Notes: a model not told the origin generated them from the letters alone. A stretch of 10,079 bases of DNA from Clostridia bacterium (GCA_017530275.1 JAFXMP010000091.1:1-10079), one strand, 5' to 3'. Shown: positions 1-8,283, counted from the first letter of the stretch. Numbers and translations: made by a program.

Positions 1-1884
<1,884 letters not shown>

Positions 1885-1896
1885 GGCAAGCCTTCC

Positions 1897-2841
1897 TTAC
1901 AGATGATTCCGGGGGTCGGAGGCGTCGGCAAACCGATTGCCGATGATGTAAAACGCCACGGTGATCAGGCACAGCACCGCCGTGGGCAAGAGCATCTGGT
2001 AGGGGTGCAGGGTAAAGGACGCCCGGCCCTGATTGACCATGTTGCCCAGGGTGATCGCGTCCACCGGCATGCCCACCCCGACGAACCCCAGAAAAACCTC
2101 GGAGCCGATGGAATAGGGGATGCACAGGGCCGCTTCCATGATAATCAGGCTGATGATCTGCGGGATGATGTTCCGCGTGGCGATGCGGAACATGGGCGTG
2201 CCCAGGCATCGGGAGGCGATGTTGTATTCCGAATCGCGGATGGAGAGGATGCGGTTCCTGAAGAATCGGGCCTCCACGATCCACCCCCGGGACGCCATGG
2301 AAATGAACAGCGTCAGGTAGCTGGTGTTCATGATGTAGGCCAAAAGCACCAGATACACCGTGGAGGGGATGTTGGTCATGATGTTGTACAATTCGATCAT
2401 GATGGGGTCGAGCTTGCGGTTGTAGCCCCAGATCGCCCCGGCGATCATGCCGATGCCCACGTCGGACAGCGCGATGCAGAAGGCCAGCAAAAAGGAATTG
2501 CGGCAGCCGTACCATGCCCGCGCGAATATATCCCGGCCCAGGGTGTCCGTGCCGAACAGATGATCCCAGGAGGGGCGCAGGTTCCAGTTTCTGGACCGCG
2601 TGGAGACCTTGGTGGGGTCCACCTTGGAGAAAAGCGGGTATAAAAAGCTCATGAGCAGAATGGCCGCCATCAGCGCCACCAGCGCGATCACGAGCTTGGA
2701 CTTAAAGAACGTGCGGAAGGTGGAGCGCCAATAGGAATAATTGGATACGCCGATCCTCTCGCTTTCCGCCTGGTCGAATACCGCCGCCGTAAACAGGGAG
2801 GAATCATGCATCTGCTCGATCCGGTTCAATGTGTTCTGCAT
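1897..2841 (-). CDS. oppC: OppC-like peptide ABC transporter permease
   Basis: This 314-residue inner-membrane permease should be one half of the transmembrane channel of the peptide importer. It has the OppC layout: an N-terminal cytoplasmic segment, a first membrane helix at about 49-71, an extracytoplasmic segment ending in the family motif FGTDTLGRDIFAR (about 96-108), then further helices near 114-138, 160-181, 228-254 and 287-302. The cytoplasmic EAA-type loop that docks on the ATPase lies at about 205-225, around YNIASRCLGTPMFRIA. The C-terminus reads FADASDPRNHL, similar to the usual D-P-R ending. ATG at 2841 shares a base with the oppB stop (TAATG), implying translational coupling. 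GGAGG lies 7 nt upstream, inside the end of oppB. The stop is TAA. Symbol assigned by family resemblance and gene order only; the substrate (oligo- or dipeptide) is not visible. Confidence 0.93.
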   Translation of the reverse strand: MQNTLNRIEQMHDSSLFTAAVFDQAESERIGVSNYSYWRSTFRTFFKSKLVIALVALMAAILLMSFLYPLFSKVDPTKVSTRSRNWNLRPSWDHLFGTDTLGRDIFARAWYGCRNSFLLAFCIALSDVGIGMIAGAIWGYNRKLDPIMIELYNIMTNIPSTVYLVLLAYIMNTSYLTLFISMASRGWIVEARFFRNRILSIRDSEYNIASRCLGTPMFRIATRNIIPQIISLIIMEAALCIPYSIGSEVFLGFVGVGMPVDAITLGNMVNQGRASFTLHPYQMLLPTAVLCLITVAFYIIGNRFADASDPRNHL

Positions 2842-3779
2842 TATTTTTCCTCCGTCAGTTTGATCCTGGGGTCCACGAACGCAAGCAGCAGATCCCCCAG
2901 GAACACGCCCAGGATGGACAGCGCCGCGTACATGAGCACCAGCACCTGCACCAGGTTGTTGTCCTGCCGTTTGATGGCGGTGGTGAGCAGGCCGCCCGTG
3001 CCGGGAATGGCGTACAGCGTTTCAATGATCAGGCTGCCCGCCACGATGTTGAGCAGGTCCGAGGGCAGATAAGCGGTAATGGGGATCACGGCGGTGCGGA
3101 AGATATGCTTGCGCAGCACGGCCTTGCGGGACAGGCCCTTTACGAACGCGAATTTGACGTAATCCTGGTTTTCCTCGTCCACCATGAACCGCCGGATCCA
3201 CAGGGCGTACCAGGCGACGCTGGACAGCGACAGGCACAGGATCGGCAGGATCCAGGACTGCGGGATGTCCTTATCGTACACCAGGGGCAGGTTCAGCCAC
3301 CGGGAAACCCAGATCTGCAGGAAGAACAGGTAAATCAGGCTGGGCACGGCCCGCACCAGCAGGATGTACCCATTGCCCAGGGCGTCCCCCAGCCGGTTTT
3401 TCCAGCGCACCATCATCATGCCCATGGAAATGCCCGCCACGATGCCCACCAGCATGCTCCAGAAGCCCAGGAACGCCGTGGTGGGGATCTTTTCCGCCAT
3501 CAGGGTGCTGATGGGCACCTTGGGGTAAACCGTGATGCTGCGGCCAAGGTCGCCATGCATCAGGTTGCTCAAAAACCGCCACAGCTGCACGAAGGGATGA
3601 TCCAACAGCCCCAGATTGCGCAGGTACGCCATCCGGGTGGCCTCATCCGTTTCTTTTATCATTTCCTGGGGGAAATAGCCGTTCAGGGGCATGAACCTGA
3701 GCAGCATGAACACCGCCACGAACACGATCAGCAGCGTGACGATGGAGCGCAGAAGGCGCCGCAGGATATATTTTCCCAT
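2841..3779 (-). CDS. oppB: OppB-like peptide ABC transporter permease
   Basis: This 312-residue membrane protein is the other half of the peptide channel. It begins MGKYILRRLL with a first helix at about 10-28, the standard OppB/DppB start. It carries the GDLGRS motif (about 76-81), helices around 103-124, 137-158, 176-196, 237-255 and 276-302, and the EAA loop at about 206-233 (VKFAFVKGLSRKAVLRKHI). It ends FVDPRIKL, a conserved DPR ending. I chose ATG at 3779 because it gives the family N-terminus. A GTG at 3812 would add eleven residues and has no ribosome site. The best site for 3779, AAAGGTG, is rather far (about 12 nt), so initiation may be modest. A 5' hairpin separates it from oppA, and the next gene overlaps by one base. 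The stop is TAA. Confidence 0.93.
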   Translation of the reverse strand: MGKYILRRLLRSIVTLLIVFVAVFMLLRFMPLNGYFPQEMIKETDEATRMAYLRNLGLLDHPFVQLWRFLSNLMHGDLGRSITVYPKVPISTLMAEKIPTTAFLGFWSMLVGIVAGISMGMMMVRWKNRLGDALGNGYILLVRAVPSLIYLFFLQIWVSRWLNLPLVYDKDIPQSWILPILCLSLSSVAWYALWIRRFMVDEENQDYVKFAFVKGLSRKAVLRKHIFRTAVIPITAYLPSDLLNIVAGSLIIETLYAIPGTGGLLTTAIKRQDNNLVQVLVLMYAALSILGVFLGDLLLAFVDPRIKLTEEK

Positions 3780-3822
3780 CTTGTTGCCGCGCACCTTTCC
3801 GGAAAAATCCACGAAAGAGAAA

Positions 3823-3850
3823 GGCTCCGACCATCGAAACAGCCGGAGCC
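3823..3850 (-). terminator. Intercistronic hairpin between oppA and oppB
   Basis: GGCTCCG (3823-3829) and CGGAGCC (3844-3850) form a 7-bp perfect stem with a 14-nt loop, starting 13 nt past the oppA stop. On the minus strand it is followed by TTTCTCTTTC, a broken pyrimidine run rather than a clean U tract. It could be a partial terminator or an mRNA 3'-end stabiliser. Either would leave the binding protein more abundant than the membrane parts, as is common in such operons. Confidence 0.55.
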
Positions 3851-3863
3851 TGAAGGAAATGGG

Positions 3864-5798
3864 TTACTTGGCGTTCCGCTGGCTTTCCCAGGCCGCGTCC
3901 AGGATGTTGTATTCATCCAGGGTCAGGGGCGTGGTGGCGACCCGGATGCCCTTGTAGCGGTCGCTGCCATAGAGGGCGCGGGGCGCGGTATGCGGGATCT
4001 CATAGGTCATGTGGTAGCCGCGCAGGGAGGAGATCACCGGGATCATGAACGCGTTGTCCAGCAGGTAGGCTTCCGCCTGGGCGAAGTATGCCAGCCGTTC
4101 ATCGAAGGTGGGGGCGCTCAGCGCCTTTTCGATGAGCGCGTCGAACTCGGGCACGCTGTAGCAGCCCACGTTCTCCACCCCGTCGGAGGTGATGCGGGTC
4201 AGGATGCCGGAGGGATCGGCATAGCCGGTGGACAGGGAATCCCAGTAGATGTCATAGTTGAAGGGGCCGTCCACGCTGCCGCCCACGGTGTCGTAGAAGT
4301 CTCCGCTGGTATCGAAGGCCAGCACCACGTCGATATAATCTTCGCCGATGGCTTCTTCCACCATCGCTTCAAACAGCTGGGCCAGGATGATTTCGCTTTC
4401 GTCGTTGGTGCCCACGTAGATCAGGGTGACGGGCAGCTTGCCGTCCACCGCGGTCTTGATGACGGGCAGGTAATCCACTTCGCCCGCTTCCACGCCCTTG
4501 ATGGTGCCGTCTGCTTCGCACAGCTCGACAATGGCCGCTTCCATATAGGCGCGGGCGGCGTTTTCATCGGCGCTGTAATCCGCGTTGGCGATCTCGTCCA
4601 GGGGAGGGATCTGGGTGTAATCCACGCCCTGGGAATTGAAGATGGCGCCTTCCGCGTTCACGGTGTTGCGCACCAGGCGGGAGGGCTGCATGGGCTCGCG
4701 CAGGGAGGCCAGGGATTCCCGGTCCACCGCGGCGCGCAGGGCCCTGCGGAAATTCACGTTCTGGATGAAGGTGTTGAATTCCGGGTTCGCGCCCTGGAAG
4801 TCCAGCCACAGGTAGTTGGTGCTGAAGGAGAATTCATTGGGGATCAGGTACTTTTCCCATTCCCCGCCCTGCAGGGACATGAAGGCTTCGGATTCCACGG
4901 AGGTGTAGTCCAATTCGCCGCGGATGAACATTTCCAGCGAGGTGGTGCCGTCGGGGATCATCTGATATTCGATGCTTTCCACCTGCACCTTGTCCGCGTC
5001 CCAGTAATAGGGGTTCTTGGTCAGCACGATTTTCTTGTCGCGCTCAAAGGAGGACACATAATAGGGGCCGCAGTAGAGCATGTGGGTGTTGTCCACGGCA
5101 AAGTCGTCGCCCTGGGCGGTCACGTACGCATACTCAACGGGCAAAAGCAGCATGCTGCTTTCCACCAGGGACAGGAAGTAGGGCGCGCCGTTATCCAGGG
5201 AATACTGCACGGTGTATTCGTCCAGCGCCTTTACGCCCACGATCTCGTCAAACCGGGCCACCAGGTCTTCGCGCTTGGTCTCGGTATCGTCGCCGCAGTC
5301 GATATCATCCAGGCCCCAGTAGTAGTCGTACAGCCCGGTGATCAGGTTGCGGATCACGCGGAGGGAATAGGCGCCGTTCTGGGGATCGCCGATGTAGCGG
5401 ATGCCGTCCACGAAGTCCTGGGCGGTCACGTCGTATTCCGTCTGGGCCCCGGTGTAATCGATCCATTTCTGGCCCTGGCGGATGTGGAAGGTCCACACGG
5501 TGTAATCATCGTTCACTTCCCAGCTTTCCGCCAGCGCGCCGGTATAGTTGCCGTAGATGTCCGGCTCCACCAGGCTGTCGACGCAGTTGGTGGCGAATTC
5601 GCGCACGGTGGCATAGGAGGTGGAGAAGTAGTTCAGCGACGGATAGGAGGTGGAGAAGTAGCTCTTATATACGGTGGCATACTCCTTCCCATCCAGGATC
5701 GCCTAGGCCGCGCCGTCGTCCGCCAGCGCGGGCGCGGCAAGGGCCAGCGCCAGGCACAGCGTGAGCAGCAGAGACAGCATACGCATCAGCTTTTTCAT
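3864..5798 (-). pseudogene. oppA: OppA-like extracellular peptide-binding protein, frame interrupted by TAG at codon 32
   Basis: The frame of 645 codons encodes a family 5 extracellular solute-binding protein, which captures peptides outside the membrane for OppB/OppC. ATG at 5798 is supported by AAAGGAG 8-9 nt upstream. It opens a classical signal peptide: MKKLMR, a hydrophobic core, then an APALA|DD signal peptidase I site after residue 26. There is no lipobox cysteine. Codon 32 (5705-5703) reads TAG. The frame then stays open for 612 codons with good family sequence, for example VDSLVEPDIYG, ALAESWEV and NFRRALRAAVDRESL, to TAA at 3864. The only in-frame start I see near the open part is GTG at 5606, which would remove the signal peptide and the first mature residues. 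A recent nonsense mutation, a sequencing or assembly error, or UAG read-through/recoding are all possible. The intact ribosome site and long clean frame argue against old decay. Confidence 0.85.
5613..5661 (-). repeat. 19-nt direct repeat, period 30 nt, in the oppA N-terminus
   Basis: The plus-strand sequence ataggaggtggagaagtag occurs at 5613-5631 and again at 5643-5661, exactly 30 nt (ten codons) apart. In the protein it gives YFSTSY twice (residues 47-52 and 57-62). A second short repeat, acggtggcata, lies at 5605-5615 and 5671-5681 and gives YATV twice. From my recollection of family sequences no residues appear to be inserted, so this may be local sequence homogenisation rather than a length-changing duplication. 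Confidence 0.8.
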
Positions 5799-5820
5799 AG
5801 GGTTCACTCCTTTTATTTTT

Positions 5821-5839
5821 CCATGGCCCGCGGCCATGG
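5821..5839 (-). other. Hairpin between puuD-like gene and oppA
   Basis: CCATGGCC (5821-5828) and GGCCATGG (5832-5839) form an 8-bp perfect stem with a 3-nt loop in the 46-nt gap between the hydrolase stop and the oppA start. On the minus strand it is followed by AAAAATAAAAGGAG, not a U run, so it should not terminate transcription. It could shield or define an mRNA end just upstream of the oppA ribosome site. Confidence 0.6.
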
Positions 5840-5844
5840 TCATA

Positions 5845-6513
5845 TCAATGGGATGCAAAAGAGCGGCATTTTTCCAGGAACCAGCGCAGGACCGCGCCGC
5901 CGTCCACGGTATCGTCCCTTTGGTGCTTCAGGCACATCCTTTCCGGATGCCACTGCACGCTGTACACATGGCCGCTTTCGTGGTGCATGCCCTCGATGAT
6001 CCCGTCCAGGGCATACTGATCGACGGTCAGCCCCTTTCCCAGACGGTCCACCGCCTGATGATGGGCGCTGTTGGTGGGGAATTTTTCGCCGTATATCTTC
6101 TCCAGCCAGGACCCGGAAAGCGCGCGGGTCTCATGGGCTTTATCGCTGCTCTTTCCTTCGTCCCAATCGTGGAGCTTTCCGTTTTTCAGATCCTGGATCA
6201 GCGTGCCGCCGAAGTACACGTTCAGCAGCTGATGCCCCCGGCAAATGCCGAAGATCATTTTCCCCGCCCGGTAAAACCGGTCGATCACCGAAAGCTGCAG
6301 CGCGTCCAGCGCGGGATCGGGGTCCACGGCCCCGGCCATTTCCTGGCCGTATTGCCGGGGATCCACGTCGTCTCCGCCCGGCAGAAGCAGGCCGTCAAAA
6401 CCCGCCGGGTCCACGTCCCGCGGCGCCTTCACCCCTTCGGCCCCAAAGGCTTCCATGGCCGCGAAATAATTGGGATACCGATCCTCCGGCGGAATGGGGA
6501 TGGCAATTTTCAA
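5845..6513 (-). CDS. PuuD-like class I glutamine amidotransferase / peptidase C26 (gamma-glutamyl hydrolase family)
   Basis: This is a predicted cytoplasmic hydrolase of 222 residues from a TTG start. Family landmarks are all present: LPGGDDVDP (44-52), the nucleophile elbow FGICRGHQ with Cys91, HHQAV (151-155), and the catalytic His-Glu pair in QWHPE (His189, Glu191). The family hydrolyses gamma-glutamyl amide bonds, such as gamma-glutamyl-GABA in polyamine breakdown or gamma-glutamyl peptides; the actual substrate cannot be read from sequence. The TTG at 6513 gives the usual family start (LKIAIP), with a weak purine-rich AGAGGG about 11 nt upstream. An in-frame ATG at 6615 would add 34 residues unlike the family, but its codons run through a terminator hairpin and it lies only a few bases from the predicted transcript start. 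The gene precedes oppA by 46 nt with no terminator between, suggesting co-transcription and a role on imported peptides. The stop is TGA. Confidence 0.88.
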   Translation of the reverse strand: MKIAIPIPPEDRYPNYFAAMEAFGAEGVKAPRDVDPAGFDGLLLPGGDDVDPRQYGQEMAGAVDPDPALDALQLSVIDRFYRAGKMIFGICRGHQLLNVYFGGTLIQDLKNGKLHDWDEGKSSDKAHETRALSGSWLEKIYGEKFPTNSAHHQAVDRLGKGLTVDQYALDGIIEGMHHESGHVYSVQWHPERMCLKHQRDDTVDGGAVLRWFLEKCRSFASH

Positions 6514-6543
6514 AGCAGTATCAACCCTCTCAGCACCAGGAAT

Positions 6544-6579
6544 AAAAAAACGGAGAACAGCTTTTGGCGCCGCTCTCCG
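6544..6579 (-). terminator. Intrinsic terminator (attenuator-like) ahead of the puuD-like gene
   Basis: On the minus strand CGGAGAGCGGC (6579-6569) pairs with GCTGTTCTCCG (6561-6551), giving an 11-bp stem with two G-U pairs and a 7-nt loop, followed at once by seven Ts (6550-6544). It lies about 40 nt after a predicted transcript start and about 30 nt before the TTG start. No minus-strand gene lies just upstream for it to terminate, so attenuation or a short RNA is more likely. Confidence 0.8.
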
Positions 6580-6625
6580 GAGCCTGCCGAACAGAATCAT
6601 CAGCCTGCGGTTCATTTCAGCTTTC

Positions 6626-6653
6626 ATTATACCTTTTTCATCTTGAAAGTCAA
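6626..6653 (-). promoter_or_regulatory. Sigma-A-type promoter for puuD-opp leader
   Basis: On the minus strand TTGACT (6653-6648) and a perfect TATAAT (6631-6626) are separated by 16 nt. The transcript should start near 6619, giving a leader of about 105 nt before the TTG start, with an intrinsic terminator inside it. Confidence 0.8.
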
Positions 6654-6817
6654 CATCCTTCGCCGCCGCTGCCTGTATCTTCTTTGTTTCTTCTCGGGCT
6701 GATCCTTTCGTCCGCCCGCCGCCGCGGGCGCGCGATCGGGGCGGCCTGTGCGCCTGCATAGCCTGCCGCCGGGCTGGAAATACTGCGTAAGGACAACGTG
6801 TGAAAGGAAGGCGCGGC

Positions 6818-7252
6818 ATGATCGAACAGGATACGATAAGGCTTTTGCGGGAGTGCGACGAAGGGGTAAAGATGGGCGTGGCGTCCATTGAAGACGTGCT
6901 GGACCGCGTACGCTCTCAAGCGCTGGAAAAGCGGCTGACCGACTGCAAAACGGAGCATCAGGCGCTGGGGACGGAGCTTCAGCAGCTCCTCAACCGGTAC
7001 GGAGACGAGGGAAAGGACCCGCCCGCGATGGCAACCGCCATGTCCGGGCTGATGACGAAGATGAAGCTCATGGTCCATGATTCCGACGCCGAGATCGCGG
7101 ATCTGATGACCGACGGCTGCAACATGGGCGTGAAATCGCTGAGCAGGTTCCTCAACCAATACGCGGCGGCGGACGAGGCCTCCAAGGGCGTCGCCAAACG
7201 GCTGATCGCGCTGGAGGAAACGCTCGCCGTCGATCTGCGAGGGTATCTGTAA
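6818..7252 (+). CDS. DUF2383-like (ferritin-like four-helix) small protein
   Basis: This 144-residue soluble, predicted all-helical protein has no signal peptide or membrane segment. ATG at 6818 is preferred over an in-frame GTG at 6800 because AAAGGAAGG ends 6 nt upstream of it. The helices are rich in Leu, Ala, Lys and Glu. The best landmark is MTDGCNMGVKSLSRFLNQY in the third quarter, followed by KGVAKRLIALEETLAVDLRGYL at the end. I recall similar proteins from Clostridia that are usually unnamed or placed with DUF2383. The function is unknown; the fold class suggests a ferritin-like bundle, but I see no convincing paired ExxH metal site. It is transcribed away from the puuD-opp operon and has its own terminator, so it is probably monocistronic. 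I could not identify its promoter in the GC-rich gap 6660-6817. Confidence 0.85.
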   Translation: MIEQDTIRLLRECDEGVKMGVASIEDVLDRVRSQALEKRLTDCKTEHQALGTELQQLLNRYGDEGKDPPAMATAMSGLMTKMKLMVHDSDAEIADLMTDGCNMGVKSLSRFLNQYAAADEASKGVAKRLIALEETLAVDLRGYL

Positions 7253-7265
7253 CGCTTTGCAGTTC

Positions 7266-7343
7266 AAAGGGCGGTTTTTCCACAGGGCTGGCGCTTCAAG
7301 GGCCCAGCCTGTCTTTGTGGAGAGACCGTCCTTTTTTTGTTTT
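7266..7343 (+). terminator. Large branched intrinsic terminator after the DUF2383-like gene
   Basis: AAAGGGCGGT (7266-7275) pairs with ACCGTCCTTT (7325-7334) with one G-U pair. Inside are TCCACA/TGTGGA and GGCTGG/CCAGCC stems. The structure ends in TTTTTTTGTTTTT (7332 on). It starts 14 nt past the stop codon. The rest of the gap to 7431 shows nothing I can name. Confidence 0.85.
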
Positions 7344-7431
7344 TCTCCCGCCGGCTTTATTCGGGCAGGAATGCCTTTGAACCGGGAATGAAAAGGCTTG
7401 CCGGGCATCGAAACGATCGAAAATTCGCGCG

Positions 7432-7851
7432 TCATATAAAAAATATGCCGTACATTTGTTTCCGTAATAATCCTTTTGGCGTGTGGAAATCCAGATAGGT
7501 GACAAATTCAAAGGGAGGTGTGTGCTGGAATGCTTCATGTCCAATGAAATACTGATAGTACGGATTCTCCTGGATCTGTTTCACAAGCTCCCGATCCGAG
7601 AATCCCATCCTCTGCTGGATGATGAGAGAACCGAGTACCATCCGGCAGGGTTTTGCAACGTTTCCTGTTGCAGATGTGAATATGGCGGAATACTGCGTTT
7701 CCCAAGCTTTCCATGGCAGTCGGTTGGCACTTTTTATCCATTCGTTTTGATCATCCGGTTGCATTCCACAAGATGCATTGAACTGGAAAAAGCTCAACTG
7801 AAGGTGTTCCGATTCAGAGGTTTTGTACACGATTTTCGCCCCCAAGTGCAA
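7432..7851 (-). pseudogene. Truncated IS5/IS1182-like (DUF772) transposase N-terminal remnant
   Basis: A 139-codon frame from TTG at 7851 to TGA at 7432 resembles the N-terminal DUF772-type region of a clostridial transposase. Residues LQLSFFQF, then WIKSANRLPW, then GSLIIQQRMGFSDRELVKQI and ENPYYQYFIG follow the order seen in these proteins. The match stops after about PPFEFVTYLDF; the last dozen residues look unrelated, and the catalytic DDE region that should fill another few hundred residues is absent. The product would not transpose. Its base composition is more AT-rich than the opp genes. The family name rests on recalled resemblance, so IS5 versus IS1182 is uncertain. Any terminal repeat on the truncated side is gone. 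Confidence 0.7.
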
Positions 7852-7900
7852 GCCAAAAAGCCAATAAATACGTCAAAATGGCTCCAAATGCCTTGCACTT
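7844..7900. repeat. 9-bp inverted repeat at the start of the transposase remnant
   Basis: AAGTGCAAG (7844-7852) and CTTGCACTT (7892-7900) are perfect inverted copies 39 nt apart. They bracket the transposase translation start and lie just downstream, on the minus strand, of an extended -10-like TGCTATACT (7909-7901). They could be a transposase autoregulatory site or part of the IS end. Confidence 0.5.
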
Positions 7901-7965
7901 AGTATAGCAGAAAACTGCCTCTAAGCCTTGATTTTCAACGCCTCAAGAGTTGTTGAGCAGACACT

Positions 7966-8033
7966 GATTAGCAAGTGATTAGCAAATGGGAAAAACGTTG
8001 GAACCGTTGGAAACGGTTCGTGTCGGATTAGCA
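7966..8033 (+). repeat. Left arm of GATTAGCA repeats (three copies)
   Basis: GATTAGCA occurs at 7966-7973, 7977-7984 and 8026-8033. The first two are 11 bp apart, about one helical turn. All face the same way as the copies at 8284-8354. I read them as arm-type binding sites of a tyrosine recombinase. Confidence 0.75.
7996..8018. repeat. CGTTGGAA direct repeat overlapping a palindrome
   Basis: CGTTGGAA occurs at 7996-8003 and 8005-8012 with a 9-bp period. The second copy overlaps an inverted repeat, AACCGTT (8002-8008) and AACGGTT (8012-8018), with a 3-nt centre. It sits between GATTAGCA copies, where excisionase or bending-protein sites occur in attachment regions. Confidence 0.6.
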
Positions 8034-8080
8034 GGATTTTTGAAAAAAACGCCGAATTGTTCTAACCGGCTGAGAAAAAG

Positions 8081-8116
8081 AAAAAAACCGCTGCAAATCC
8101 TTGATCTGCAACGGTT
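8081..8116 (-). terminator. Intrinsic terminator of the tRNA-Arg remnant
   Basis: On the minus strand, directly after the CCA end, AACCG-T-TGCA (8116-8107) pairs with TGCA-G-CGGTT (8095-8086) with one mismatch. It is followed by TTTTT (8085-8081) and, after one C, five more Ts. It fits the natural 3' end of a tRNA transcript. Confidence 0.8.
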
Positions 8117-8117
8117 C

Positions 8118-8162
8118 TGGCGCGCCCGGCGAGATTCGAACTCACGGCCTGTCGCTTAGGAG
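8118..8162 (-). other. 3' fragment of tRNA-Arg(CCT): probable attachment-site core
   Basis: Read on the minus strand: anticodon loop CTCCTAA (8162-8156, anticodon CCT), anticodon stem 3' strand GCGAC (8155-8151), a 5-nt variable region AGGCC, a T arm GTGAG-TTCGAAT-CTCGC, the acceptor 3' strand CGGGCGC, discriminator G, and encoded CCA (8120-8118). Beyond 8162 there is no matching anticodon stem 5' strand (GTCGC), D arm or acceptor 5' strand (GCGCCCG). It is therefore not a working tRNA but the part of the gene that integrative elements typically duplicate. A small frame over it reading GAPGEIRTHG is a spurious translation. Confidence 0.85.
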
Positions 8163-8283
8163 AGGAAAAAAACGTTCGCCTCCAGCACCCTCCGAGTGCC
8201 CGCAAATGCTTGATATTACTGGGTTTCTAACGATTTCCGGTTGTTCGCATTTCCTCCAAAAACCGCCTCTTTTACCCTGGTGC

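Noticed and set aside
2829..5999. 1056-codon open frame on the plus strand
   Set aside because: It is antisense to oppB and oppA, with the same compositional cause and low-complexity His/Gly/Val/Gln content.
6650..7435. 261-codon minus-strand frame
   Set aside because: It is a shadow of the DUF2383-like gene. It crosses that gene's terminator and has no recognisable protein.
7483..7902. 139-codon plus-strand frame
   Set aside because: It is antisense to the transposase remnant, which has recognisable family sequence on the other strand.
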